Shown one piece after another: positions 13,002 through 25,519 of a stretch of 64,000 nt of DNA; position 1 is the stretch's first letter, and the number at the start of each line of letters is the position of its first letter. The translations under genes and the position numbers were made by a program. Source of the stretch: Glossina fuscipes (taxonomy: Eukaryota; Arthropoda; Insecta; Diptera; Glossinidae); contig NW_023998414.1 in assembly GCF_014805625.2 (NCBI RefSeq), positions 26,807,546 through 26,871,545 on the forward strand, in the 5' to 3' direction. The notes under the pieces are model-generated. The model ran no database searches, was not told where the DNA came from, and was given only the letters and a program-made list of their open reading frames with translations.

Positions 13002-15284
13002 TTTAACCTGTACTCAGGGTTTAAGCAACACATGAAATTCGGATTTCCCACTGTTTCAAAGATGTTGAAAGTAGAGTCACTGAAAGCACTAAAACTCATA
13101 AGTAATAGATCGAAACGGTTTGAGATTTTGACAAGAGTTGTGTAACGACTTGCACTTTCTAATAGGAATGTTTATGCTTTTCTTATAGAGGACATGTACA
13201 TGCCACTACTGACAATCATCGAAATTATTAATAAATATTACCACCGTGCTTCATTTGAAGGAATCAAAAAGAATTCATTGGCCTCATAGCGCAAGGTGGC
13301 TTACATTATAAGGTCTTCCGATCCGATTGAAACTTCAATTGATCCCGTTTGCTGCTAATAGCGTATAATTAGTTTAGATCGCACTCCTGTCAGCGAACAA
13401 CCTAAATGATAGGTAGCTTTTTTAAATGTTGAGACCGAGACAAAGAGCGAACGAGAGAGTGGGGAAGGAAGAAAGCTTTAGAGAGTGCCAAACTTTCTCT
13501 CATGGTTATTACACTTACCTCCTTCCGATGATCAATTTTTTCGATTGACAGCCTAAGCGCTTTGTGAAGAAACATACTTTAAAAAAGTAATAAAAATAGA
13601 TGAAATAAATTTAAAAAAAATACCTTACACTTAGTAGGGTCTACGACCGGACTAGGCCTCAATAAGACTCTAAACTACATCGCTTAGCGTAATCTAAATT
13701 TCGGAATTACCTAAGAGTTAGGAATTTTCTCTGCAAAAAAAAGAAAAAAAAATATGTGTTCCCGGAAAAGTCTTTGGAACCTGAGAGATAGCGCAATGCG
13801 ATGTAAATTTCATTCAATAAACTTTTACATCAAGTCTAGATCTTCTTGCCATACGAAAGACTCATTTTATATTTACAGTTCATCTGTCTATGAAATATGT
13901 GTTTCATGGATGATTCTTTCAAAATTGAACGTGACTGTAAGAAGTGGTTGCAAAATCGCTCTGAAGCAAATTGTCCAGCCAAGGCAGGCTGCCAAGCAGG
14001 CAGTTAGTCCTAGATTAGTAATTTGGAAGGGATGGGAGGTATAATAAGAGAGTCTATCTTTAAATTTATTTGAAGTTAGCTTAAATCCGCACAAGTCTAA
14101 CACGTCCTTATCATAAATCTTCTAGTGTATAATATGCGTATAAATGAACTGAAAACTGAAGGCGAACATTACTTCGGATAAAAAGTATTGTGGTTTTACT
14201 TTTTTTATACGACTTTGACGTAATCACCTGAGGCATCTGTTATATGCAGAGGGCTGGAACTTTGTTTGTCTTTTTTTAATTTTTATTTTTTATTTATTTT
14301 TTTATTTTTTTACCTATTATACAACCAACCATTCCGACGTCAATTTAAGACGAAAGATACAATGCATTGAACTGCCTTATCATTAAGATATTTTATTACC
14401 AAGAAAACTTGCAAATTTTTCCGTCTGTATAAAGCAAGTCAGTCAGTGAATATTTTACTTGCTGCAACAATTTACATAAAATACAAGAAATTTTTAAATG
14501 AAAAAAAAAAAAAAAAACAAAATTCATAAAATTTTATTTAAACAAATTATCAAAAATTGAATACGAGAATTGCTTGTTAAAAATTCCCAATAATTTTATG
14601 TCATTTTTGGCAAAAAATTATATACAACAGCGAAATATTTCAAAGATAAAATTATATACTATTAAGTGCTACTATACAGACGCTAAACGGCTGCCATAAG
14701 CAGTAAATGAAACTAAAATACAAATAAAAAAAATAAAAAAAATTGATATATGAAAATATGAAATTTTTTAATGTTTACGTATTTATACATAAGTACAGTG
14801 ACTCTATATATATATATATATGTGTACATATATTTATATATATTTATATATATATATATATATATGTATATATGTTTTGTAATCAAACTAAATTATCGCG
14901 GAAAGGTTTAATTAAAAAAAAAAATGAATAAAAAAATGTTGATGATAATAATGATAAATTGTTATGCATGATTATTAATTTGAGAAATTGCTGTTAATTT
15001 GCATTGTCTTTACTTATTTACGCAAAAATAAATTTTTTTATATTTTTTTTAAGAAAAGGTTAGATGAAAACATTTGCCACTCACTTGTTAACATAAAAGC
15101 ATTAAGTTTGTCCGGATGAATGCATATGGACGCTATATATATACCTATCTTTCGGAATAATTTTCGGAATCGCTTTAAGCTTTTCTGCTTGTCCATAATA
15201 AAATTCTCATCATCATCTCAAATGGATGTGAAAAGTTTGGATAGTAGTGGCAGTTTTTTGAATCCCGTTCCTTACAATCGTTTC
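13002..15284. other. Gene-free stretch
   Basis: No gene is supported. There is a GA-rich segment (13434-13475) on +, several T- and A-runs (14277-14310, 14500-14518), and a complex TA tract at 14805-14873. A splice-donor-like site lies on - at 13518 and is discussed among the findings. The frame at 13754-14044 (+) overlaps one on the opposite strand of similar length, and neither shows a motif. Confidence 0.5.
14805..14873. repeat. Compound TA/TG microsatellite
   Basis: Imperfect TA tract with TGTG and TTTA interruptions, about 70 bp. Confidence 0.9.
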
Positions 15285-15801
15285 TTCACAAAAAATTAAA
15301 CCCCCATATGGCAAAGAGCCCTAATTTTGAATATTACGTAGTGAATATTGATCAATGATAGTAATTTGATATAAAAAGCTCTCGTCTCAAATTTGCACAA
15401 ACTATGTACTATTTGGAGGTTACCTCGTATAAGGGGCTTTTCATAGAGAAATCAACCCTAATATAGCAAAAAGTATTGATTTTGTATATATTTCACGATG
15501 TAGATCGATTCCCATCAGTAATTTGATAAAGAAATTAATTGCATCAGTTTGAGATCACATAGACCTACTTTGTAGACTTCATCATATATTAGAGTTCTGA
15601 TGAAAAATAAACCTTTACTTGACAATCTTGTAACTGTCAGTTTTCTGTAACGAAAAATGGTCAAGAATAATGAAATCTTTAATAAGAAAATAAGATTTTT
15701 CGATACCAAGTCGTGTTATGGGTTCTCCCATATAACAGCCTTAGATGTGTTGTCAAGAAAATGATTAGTTAGTTTTGTCCGGCTATAATGTCTTCACTTG
15801 C
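15285..15801 (+). repeat. Dispersed repeat: tandem-unit copy
   Basis: Diverged units of about 155-160 bp start at roughly 15285, 15445 and 15600. Each begins with a 'gaaaAaTnaaCCCt'-like core ('aaaaaattaaacccccat', 'gagaaatcaaccctaata', 'gatgaaaaataaacct') and includes 'taatttgata' and 'cctc(g)tataagg'. These blocks match the right part of the 1741-2683 copy. The element ends with 'ccggctataatgtcttcac' (15779-15797), which matches the end of that copy. The head with the gtctgtccg tract is missing here. Confidence 0.65.
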
Positions 15802-17804
15802 TATACCGTCGCAAGAATAAGCATCGAACGTTTCACAACATCTATGTATATTTATATATGTTTACATATATGATATGATCTTAATTATAGAAAGATAAAA
15901 ATTAATCTCGCTATACTTGCTTATGTAGCCATGCACTCATCTATGCACTCGTCTGTTCGTCCATTTGCCGATTTGCCGATTAGTCGCTCAGTTGTCGGTC
16001 TACGCAAATGACCTAAAGGTATATAAGATACAAGTTGTACTTGGAAAGTTTTAAACTTGTCTGTTACCATTTCCATGCGCCTCTAAAAACCGAAAAAAAT
16101 AAATAAAAATATTATCTCGAAATACGCCGCGATTTGATAACAATAAAGCGTTTTTGCTGCATTCGTAGAAGAACTCTTAGCGGCCAACGCTTGATGAAGT
16201 CATCGAAAAACTTTTCATAGCCACTCCCTTTTATATTCTTATTCCGAATTATTGTTGTAGCAGCAAAGTAGTTGAACTGCTTTCTATAACGGACTACAAT
16301 GAAATGTCAAACAAGGCCACATGCGCTCAAGGACGCACACTACCAGAGTATTTAGATCAGAAATGAGGAGTAAAAGAATGAATAAAAGTAAGTTTACTCT
16401 AAAGCAAGACAAATTGTAATTGATTGAACGGTTGTAGCAACCACCGAAGTGCTGCGCACAAGATCACAAGCAAATGTTCACACCTGAGGAGTTGGCTTCT
16501 CAAGTCCAAAAGAAGTATCCTCGGTTCGAATTTGTTTTTAAGAGTGATTTGCATAGGCCACCGGGAAAAGACAATGGCAAGGCGTGCGTTGGAAGCTTTA
16601 CACCATTTTCTTGCTATGTCGCGATAGATTTTTTGTAGTATTTTCAACTCTCCTCTCTCTTCTCCTCGTGCCGATTTTTCTTCATCTCAAGGCTGCAGTA
16701 AGTTCGTGTAATATGTGCCGTTAATTGCCAAGTACAAGCGCATACTTAGAATTGACGCATTGACCTGTAGATGAAAGTGTCTTGGTCCAATTTGGAAACG
16801 ATATTTGTTTTTCATCCCTTTGCTTTGATTGCTCAAACGTGAAGTGATGCAATGGTTATGATTATGAAGGGACACAGAAACTCAACTTTGTTGCCGGGAA
16901 TACTCGTCAATTATTCAACTAAACCGTAAACTAATGTTATAACGTTCTGTGGTTTTCCATTGCAGTCAACCAGGCAGATATCTTCCGTACAACTTTTTTG
17001 TGTCTGAATCGCCAGCTATTATGTAATAAACAGTGTCTACTATTCACTGTTAACTCGTGCACTTTCAATCGTCGTCGTCTTATCGCGTTTCTTCATCATT
17101 CCTGACATCATCATCTTGTTCGCTTTATCACTGCAAACATTTTCTTTACCGCGCTCATCTAATGGGAGGAGGTGGCCAAGTAACTAGGTTTAGTTAAATT
17201 GATATCCCTATTACATAGCGCGATCACGAACTTCCCCGAATTCATAACTTGTTGCAAACGTTCACTCTTAACGACTGTCAAACAAATACTTAAATTAGAT
17301 AGCGTCTCCGAGTTTCCATTGTAAGCGTTAAACAACTTAACACCTTCCATTTGCTGACTATTGAAAACACGTCCGTAATGAATGAATGCAGAAACTGTGA
17401 GAGCGTGGATTTAGGTAGAAATATTTGACAAAAAACAAATTGTACAATACGTTAGTAATTCATTTTCTTAAGGATAATTAAATGTCTACAACTATCGTCC
17501 GAATTGATAATTATTTAATAATAATAATTTAAATTTATTTTATATCGACATAGACGTGTATATGTTAGTGTCACTAATAACATAACAAACTCAATATATT
17601 GCCATCTTCTAGGAGTGTACACATAACAAGCATAAAACAGCATTAATGTAATGCGAAACAAATCGATTTGTTTAACATAACAATAAATCAAACACACCCA
17701 ATAAATTTACGTCGCATTTCAAGTATACAAAATAACCGTTTGAAGCACACAAAAACAAATTGAACTAATTTTCCTATATACTTAGTAAAATTTATTAGAA
17801 ATAA
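15802..17804. other. Gene-free stretch
   Basis: No gene is supported. The frames at 16399-16647 (-) and 16424-16627 (+) overlap each other; neither has a recognisable domain, although the local GC is slightly raised. A weak 'cgtctgttcgtccatttg' (about 15950) may be a remnant of the dispersed repeat. Confidence 0.5.
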
Positions 17805-17872
17805 ACATTTACACACACACACACACACGCACACATACTATCTGGCACACATGAGTTAGACATTTTATTAGA

Positions 17873-17914
<42 letters not shown>

Positions 17915-17957
17915 GGCAACAGCAAGCGGCACCAGCAACGGCAGAATGTTTACATAG
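17805..17957 (+). repeat. (CA)n and (CAG)n tracts inside a short polyQ open frame
   Basis: A (CA)n tract (17811-17835) is followed 40 bp later by nine CAG plus CAA CAA CAG CAG (17877-17915). The two tracts share one open frame of 50 codons (17805-17954, stop TAG 17955-17957). It reads HTHTHTHAHILSGTHELDIL, then LEK, 13 Q, then ATASGTSNGRMFT. There is no ATG upstream and no clear splice site. Glutamine runs followed by A/T/S/G/N-rich residues are common in fly transcription factors, but a microsatellite pair read in frame by chance explains this as well. I rate it a repeat, not an exon. Confidence 0.8.
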
Positions 17958-18875
17958 CATACATATTATATACGTTAGTCAACACTTTCAATTTTTATGT
18001 AAAATCCATAATAAATTTGAAGTTGAGTTATAGCTAATGCAGGAAAACTTCCAATACAAGTGTATAAAGTATAAAGTATTAAGGTCAATAGGTGAATAAT
18101 GCAAACAATTTCAACTTACATGCACAGTACGATTGTTTTGATGCGTTCCTAATCACAGAGGTAACAAGTGCAATCTATTTTATGCTCATGCATTCTATTA
18201 TATTTAATTTTTTTTTTATTTTTATTTTATCTCTTTTTAAAAGTCTTCATAAATCATTTTATTTGCATCAATCTGCCGTAAAAGTTTGACTTCATTTTAA
18301 TATTTGGCAAAAGTTTTAAAGAACTCCAACCCCACTCTCCACTCCATTAACTTTCTTCATAAAAGTTCTAATGAGTTAGTGAAACCGATAAGACAAAGAT
18401 ATATATTTGGTAAGAGGAAACAGTTCTATGAAAGAAAAGTTCATATCTCTTCTTCTTTTTTTTTAAATTCTTCGTATAACATTGCTGCCAATGACAATGA
18501 GTGCTTTTTACTGCTCTTTTTGTCTTTTATGAATTGACTTTTACAATGGTTACCTTTCGCCTTTTTTCGCTTGCATCCTTGTCTCGTTTTTATTCTCTTC
18601 CTTCACTTTTTAGTTTTTTTTTTTGTTTTTTGTCACTCGAACTAACAAAATGCAGGACAAATCAAAATAAAGGAGTACAGCGGATAAGGATCAGAAGCGC
18701 AGTGGGCCCTAAGAAAACGCAGACTCTCTAAAGGCATATATGTTTCATTGTCTTAATATTCGTTGGATTCGTTTTGATCGTAAAACAATTCGAATACCCC
18801 GTCAATCCCCGTTCCAATAGAAAAACCCTCCATTTAAGGGATACGTGGAAAGTTCAAAACATCTTTAGTCTGGTC

Positions 18876-18895
18876 TCCCGTCCCGTCCCGTCCCG
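18876..18895 (+). repeat. (TCCCG)4 pentanucleotide repeat
   Basis: Four perfect TCCCG units, a GC-rich tract that stands out in this AT-rich context. Confidence 0.95.
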
Positions 18896-19165
18896 TCATA
18901 AGTGTTATCTGAAATAATCCGAAAAGTTTGAATTTCTGAGTACTGAGCATTATACGTTATCTTGCCTTCGATAAAGTTAGTAAACGAATTTAATATTGCA
19001 ATCGCTCATAAACTTTCACCCACGCGACTGTATCGAAATGAATTTATTTAGTTAACCCTATCTATATAATCAGCATTTATTTTCCAGTCATTGAATAAAA
19101 TATATATGGATACAATAAGGTATGAAATAAGGTCTCTACAAAGCGAGAATATATTTTGTTATAAA

Positions 19166-19189
19166 TACACACACGCACACACACACACG
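19166..19189. repeat. (CA)n microsatellite
   Basis: CA dinucleotide tract with one CG interruption. Confidence 0.9.
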
Positions 19190-21703
19190 GTCACAAATAT
19201 AATTTTAAAGAAATCTCTTAAGATGAAAAGTTGCAAGAAGATTATACGAAAGGAATAAATACATGTGTCAGAGACTGCTAAAGTTTTTGTTGACCTTAAT
19301 TTTGCAAAAAAAAAAAAAAAAATAAAAGCGAATAATGAACCCTACAATTTCCCTTTTGACTTAATAAAATTATAAAATGTTAGTTTTTCTTTTCTTTTTT
19401 TTACTATAATGCTGATGATAAAAAGAAAAAAATTATGCAAAGGGAATGATCTGGGGAGGGAGGATGTTCGCAAACCCGCTGAATGTATCGCTCAATCGGT
19501 AAGTTTTATGCCTTCACCGATTGAGCTCTCATCACTGTAAGCTGCGATCAAGTACGAACAAACTGCATTGAGAGGTGAATACGCGAACACTGACTATGCC
19601 GTCGTATATTTTTCGTTTTCCAAACTAAATATATGGGTCAATCGGTTACTATCACCACTACGCCACTACGTATGTATTGGATAATGAGAAAATTGTCTTT
19701 CACTTTGTAACGAATTTTAAATACTCATCATGTTTAAGCGATTTTGGCTTTGAATGGGCATTTTTTTGGAAACCTAATAAATATTTATAAGCAATTTTGG
19801 ATCCTAAGAGATATACGCTATTGCGTTTAAGTTACTAAAATAATATTTGTAAAATTTTGGCTTTTCTCTCAGCCGGACACTGCTTTCACATTTTTTTTTT
19901 TCTTCTTTTATTTGATCAACCAATGATATGAAATTTGATAAAACTTTACAGCCTTGACGTTTGTTTCTGCCAAAAGCAAATCCGCCTTTTTCAAGCGACA
20001 TAAATATATCCGATGTAATCATGTCAATCGGTTCTCTTTATAAGATTATGCCATTTCGTTATAATTTCAATGGTTTTTTGTTTTTCAATGACCATCGACT
20101 CAGATGAGGTTGTCCCCATCCATCTACGCACATATAGTGGATTTCAAGAGGCATTGATTCTTCGAATCTTACGCTGATTTCAATCTTAAGCTAGTTATAC
20201 GTACATGTAATATATATATATATATATTGCGTATTTCTTAATGTTATAAAGGAGATGATAAATCTACTTTATTTCCATGGTTTAGTGCCGAATATAAGAT
20301 GATGTATGTGGACGTATACAAACATCATTTTATATCATTTCAATTTTTTTTTTTTTTTTTTTTTTTGAATTTGTTCAATATTTAGCATATGTTTATAATT
20401 ACTTGACATGATAAACGGAAATGAAATTTAACATACACATGCATTAATAATTACATATGTTGTTGTTGTTGTTTTTTTTTTTTTTTCTAATTTCGTTCAA
20501 AAATTAACGTCAAAATGCATCAAGGTTAATATTGATTGAACAAGAGCTTTTTGTGTTTTTTTTTTTTTTTTTTTTTTTTTTTTGGCCTGATAACCTTTAA
20601 CACCGCGTTGCTTGAATTTAGATTAATTTGATGTCTTAATATATATTGCGGTACATAACGTTTTTTTTTTTTTTTTCAGAAAAAAAGGTCTTTTAAGTCA
20701 GTTTTATATGATAGACTTCTCTAATCATTACCAAACAAAGTGGATAGATATGTTACTTTTGTTATTCCATTTGCGACGCTTAGGGCCGTATTCTTAGGTT
20801 AACGGATTTACGATTGACATTTTCGAAGACCTTTACATGGACTTTGCTTAATTGCTAGTGCTTAATTAAGGCAATGAGATAATAGATATGATCCGATTGT
20901 ACACAATTTTGCGATAAAATGATCGGAAGTTCGGGTTTAGGTAAAAATTCATTTTGTCACATCTCACTTGTTGGGATTTTATAAACATAAGCATAGAATA
21001 TTTTTCAATGACACAACATTTTAGGAGACTTTATGGGAATTGAGAAATCATATGGTTTAGCATGCATAAAAACAAAGGGAAACAAAGAGAAAAGAAAAAT
21101 AGAAACAAGCGATCTATTATATATTAATATATCTTTCCCTTTCTTTATATTATATGTTTTCAAATTTTGCTTTATATGGGATCGCCCATTCCGTGGTTCC
21201 GAATGTAAACGTAAAGAAGACACATTTTTAATTGAGATTTAAATTAAATTTTTTTTTTAATATATTGTTTAAATGTTTCTCTTATTTATGGACGCGGACA
21301 TAGTACATAGTTGTAGAGCGTATAGAAATTGTTCAAGCTTGCAATGAGAATAATGAACCCAAGGTTACGTTCTTGTGCAAGTGAGACGAAGCTCATGCTT
21401 GATTAAATGTCTTCGTAGATAAGGATTATTACTCCTTTGGTGTAAAGAAAGGACATCTGATGCTCCTAAAGGACTTTTAGGGGTGCAAAAATAATTTGTG
21501 TTTTATTTTCCAAAGGCGGTCTGAGAAGCAAGTAATAAATGTGATCTAGTTTCAGGTTAAAACATATATTTGTCAAATCGAAACGTTAAAGCAATCCTTA
21601 AACGAAAGCAATACTTACTTCAGCTGCGTTAGTGTAGTTCACCTTCAAGTTTCCACTTTTTAAGCTTATGCTACTTATTCACTATTTAATTTATTAATCA
21701 ATC

Positions 21704-21704
<1 letters not shown>

Positions 21705-21738
<34 letters not shown>
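21705..21738. repeat. (TTA)n microsatellite
   Basis: About eleven uninterrupted ATT/TTA trinucleotide units, located about 45 bp to the left of the SINE-like element on the + strand. Because the element is on -, this would be a simple-repeat tail-like position, a common arrangement for SINEs, but the two need not be connected. Confidence 0.9.
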
Positions 21739-21740
<2 letters not shown>

Positions 21741-21784
21741 TTAGCCAGTGAATAAATTCTAGGATTAAAAACTTAAAGTACTAG

Positions 21785-21885
21785 CATCTAAGGCTTCCGA
21801 ATTTATTAAAAACTCTACCGCACTTGAGATTTGAACCCACGACCATTCGAGACTCTTGCCTACTCGGCCACCCAGGCGGATATCA
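21785..21885 (-). mobile_element. tRNA-derived SINE-like element, copy 1
   Basis: Read on -, the element starts TCCGCCTGGG and immediately contains TGGCCGAGTAGG, an exact match to the RNA polymerase III A-box consensus TRGCNNAGYNGG. About 35 nt later comes GGGTTCAAATCTC, close to the B-box GGTTCGANTCC. A shared tail follows ('aagtgcggtagagtttt', '...ttcggaagcc'). The head resembles a type II (Ser/Leu-like) tRNA, but a full cloverleaf with 3' acceptor pairing is not present, so I call a SINE and not a tRNA gene. Two more degenerate copies share both the head and the tail words (32147-32273, 55570-55662). Pol III would transcribe it from the internal boxes. Confidence 0.7.
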
Positions 21886-22879
21886 ATTAATCTAAAATTT
21901 CATTTGCTCTTATATATACATATATATATATATATATTTTGTCTTTTTATTGTTTTGTTGTTTTCCACATATTTATTGTTCACATATATATTGATTTCTT
22001 TATTCCTACTTCTCAAGCCATATATTTTTGCTTACATTTACATTGATTTCTTCATTTTTTCATATCTAAATGATATAATAGCGTAGCTTTGCATTCTCCG
22101 CTAGGAATTTATATATCCGAAAGACACGTCCTAATAGGGGGCATTTAAGATTCGACTTGAAGATGCTACAAGTTTTTCAAAAAGGAGACTTGTCAGCTTA
22201 TATTACATGTTATTATTGCTTGCTGAGAAATATTGCTGCAGCAAGAGAAAAAATTGTAAAAAACATTAGCATCTACTCAACTGATGATGATCGGGTAAAA
22301 CTAGAATTGTAAACATTATAGCATAAGATGTTTTAGCATGTTTTCTTTAAAGAAGCGAAAAATATCGTTTAACTATAACTGTACTGAAATCTGATCTGCG
22401 GAATTCAGAAGAAATGATATCTTAACAGTCGACTTTTCATATATTTGTGAATTTGAAAACTCGTCTTCCTAGAAACTGTGCATGTAGAAGAACAAATACC
22501 GGTGGCCAAGTACTCTCAGAATTTTATGTTGATCAAGAATACGTGTTTTTCTCTCTGTGTAGTTCTTGTCATATACGTGTGTTTAAGCTTTACATTTAAC
22601 CAAAAAGAAAAAAAATATTTTTTACACTACTATGTTCCGAGTCCAAATATAAAGATATATAATTGACAAAGGCCGACATTTAAATGTGCCCTACACCATC
22701 CCGTTTAAAGGAATTCTTAACCTACCTTCGTCACGATATACCAAAAACTACACGATGTGGCCGCGTCAAAGGTTACTTTTCATAATCACCCATATGTCGG
22801 AATTGATCCGAAAAACAAACCTACTTAGTCTATGTTTTGTGCAGTACATCATCGTCTCACTTCTTTAAACCAACTTTTA
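21886..22879. other. Gene-free stretch
   Basis: A (TA)n tract (21911-21937) and T-rich sequence to about 22080, followed by plain AT-rich DNA. The frames here (for example 21856-22086, 22478-22666) are F/I/Y/L-rich readings of that composition. I see no gene. Confidence 0.55.
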
Positions 22880-23165
22880 GCGCCAAATATCATAAATTAG
22901 TCTTTTTTGCCATGTAAAAATTTGTAGCAATGTTTTTTATGGGAGGCGCTTCAAAATACTATTTTTTGCTTAGCGATAATGACTTTTGCAAAATAAGACT
23001 TTACATAGGCCGATCTCATCCATTTCCCCGAGAGAGAGGGTCCATGGGTCCGCAGGTCATATTGCGAGAGTAGCTGACACATAAGTAAACAACGCCATAT
23101 ACAGACGGACAAATGCGCTTAAATCGATTCAAAAAACAAATTTATCCCTTACACATGTGATTTAA
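22880..23165 (-). repeat. Fragment of dispersed gtccgtctgtc-type repeat
   Basis: On + it reads 'cagacggacaaatgcgctta' then 'aatcgattcaaaa', preceded by 'gccgatctcatccattt'. Reversed, this matches the cores of the longer copies and the fragment at 3920-4040. It abuts a forward-oriented copy starting near 23500, so the two copies lie head to head. Confidence 0.5.
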
Positions 23166-23499
23166 AATTGATTTGCGATCGAAATTATGGCCACTTACGT
23201 GTTGATATTATTCATCTCTTTAGAAAATTTTTCTTTGACTTTTTTAGTGATTGGATTCCAGCAAAGCAGCAATCAAATAATTAGTTACATGATATTGCAT
23301 TCGATTAAGCATCTTGACGGTAAACACCGCAAACCATTAACGAATATACTATCGAGGACGTGCAGATCGACTTGAACAATCATAGCCTTAAATCAATTAT
23401 AGTAAACACTGCACAAACCTAATATATCCTCTACAGTAGATGGATATAAGAGAGGTATAGTCATTTTGTCAACACGTTTGCAACGCTCAAAAGGAAGCA

Positions 23500-24310
23500 A
23501 CAGAAACACGGCAAAATGTGTATATATTCTTAAGCAGCATCAAATTTTGAATCGATTTAAGCATGTCCGTCTGTCTACCTGCGTAACATTTTACTGGCCG
23601 CAAAAATGTTGGTACCGACTTTGAATTTGTCAAAAACATTTGAAGTTCTTGCGCACAGATTTGTATTGAAAAGTATCCATATTTCTCGAAGGACGCGCCC
23701 ATAGCACTACGTAAAGTGAGAACGCCTATATTTTTCCAAAGAAATAGAAAATTATTTTATTTCTTCTCCTTATTCATAGACTATGGGAGATAAATGTACA
23801 CAAATTTGAATGCATACTCCATTGGCAATGTTGCAATACCTCTAGAAAAATGAAAAAATTCAACCTCGCCTACTCGTTTTTTCTCGACACTTTGATATCG
23901 CGCAGAAATAAGTTTGAAAAATCCCATAAAATCTATAAATTTTTGGCCAGTTTTAAATTCGAAATACACCTTCGTCCATCTCTGTCGTATCTCTGGTAAG
24001 CTTTCTCCCATTCGCCAAAAAATGGAAACATGGCCTACAAATTTACAAACAAATTTGAAAATGAATCAAACTTTTGAAAGGACAAGCTTACAACACTGCC
24101 CCGCAAACATTGTGAACATTTTTGGTTTCCGTGTTTTTGGCTTATACAGCACGAACTCTATATAAATTTCCACTTTTTTTCTGAAAATAGGAAAAATCAG
24201 CCACGCCCGCCCAAAGTTAGAGATTATGAAAATTTACTTCTCTTCCCTGTTTTTCTTCGAGGATCACAGTGATGGGTATAAAAGATCCAGTCACGACTGA
24301 ATACAATTTT
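23500..24310 (+). repeat. Decayed dispersed repeat with fly-type 'cacgccc' blocks
   Basis: It begins with 'aatcgatttaagcatgtccg' and 'tctgtctacctgcg'. It carries 'gacgcgcccat', 'caacctcgcctactcgtttt', 'cagccacgcccgcccaaa' and ends with 'gatgggtataaaagatcc' (24271-24288). Alternation of 'cacgcc(ca/ta)ctttt' motifs with AT-rich text is what I recall from abundant repeats in higher-fly introns; I could not verify a family name. The open frames at 23781-24165 on both strands are incidental. Confidence 0.5.
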
Positions 24311-25519
24311 CTTCCATGTTGCATTCGCTGATTACAACAATCCTGCGTATCTGCTCTATGTTGCGAAGAACAAATGGTAAAAAAAGGGGGATATAAACAG
24401 GAATATCGGCCACCTGGTTTTCAACCTATTCATGACGAGATCGCGCTTGTAATCTACTACTTTTGTAAATATATCGTGGATTCCGGAAAAGCACGGTATA
24501 TTAATCCAAAAATTTTTACTACAGAAAAACATTCAAAAAAATATCCAATCGCTAATGGGTGATATTCAAATATCTAGCATATGAAAAAGACATGAACTGA
24601 TGCTTGTTAATGCATTAGGCAAAGTCAATATCTATTACATCAATTATTCATTTTGTAATTTGTTAGTATTCTTCCAAAATTTCATTTTTGTTTTTCTTTA
24701 ACACACTCACCCGTAGTGTAGTTATCGCTTGATGTGTAACAATTTGAAATACGCATCACAAACCTTATAAGGACAACATATTCCTAATCCTTGTATACTT
24801 GATTCTGATTGAATATAATTTTGCTCCTTTACCGTCCTATCCGTCTAGAATTGCGATTCTTCGAATCTTATCGTCAAAGCATAAACATTTTTAATGCACC
24901 TTGAAGGGAAGGCGAACCTTATTCGCGTTGAGATTCGTTTAGAATCGTTGAAAGAAACTCGAGGATCTATTTAATCTATGGCAAATATAAAGATTAAAAG
25001 TTAGCACAAATACTTGCCATCGGAGCTCTTCAGGGTTCATTCAGAAATTTGTCTTTATCGATTAATTGCAACGACTGAATCTTACCGAGATGAAGTTTTG
25101 CTATACAGATTAACTTTAAGATGATTAGAGTTCTGTTATTACACGTTTACTGCAGTCTATTAAAAATATTTTCTAAAGGCAACTTGAAGAAGGATTTGCG
25201 CTCCTTGCGAAACTGAATTGCGAGGATAACACAAGATGAATGTCTTTTTGTGTACTTACTGCACTACATATGCAGTAAATTTGTATTTGATTAGAAATGT
25301 TAACCGTTTAGTAGCAAAAATGTGAAATGCTCGCCATGACGTGAAGAATCTTATAAACCTCTGTCGGTTTACTTACTTTTCTTATTTTTACATAGAAAAA
25401 GTAATAAAAAGAATTTAAATCATATAAACAAAAAGAATACATTATTGGTTAAACATTTATTGTATATTTTTCTAGTCCCTGTGTTCTATGAAATCTATCT
25501 TATGCCACTTGTGTTATAA
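24311..25519. other. Gene-free stretch
   Basis: No gene. The frame 24374-24562 (+, 62 codons) has no motif. Nothing repetitive stands out. Confidence 0.5.

Larger units (their letters stand above)
17958..21784. other. Gene-free stretch, T-rich on the + strand
   Basis: No gene is supported. Contents: pyrimidine-rich blocks at 18550-18640, a (TCCCG)4 minisatellite (18876-18895), a (CA)n tract at 19166-19189, and several long T-runs (20345-20366, 20468-20486, 20558-20583, 20660-20676). Frames such as 18501-18731 (+) are phenylalanine-, leucine- and serine-rich because they read these T/C runs. Confidence 0.55.

Noticed and set aside
16399..16647. Retroelement fragment at overlapping frames on both strands
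   Set aside because: Mixed composition but no reverse transcriptase, integrase or gag motif could be found.
21785..21885. True tRNA gene
   Set aside because: A- and B-boxes are present but I could not form acceptor and anticodon stems, and two diverged copies share the tail; a SINE is more likely.
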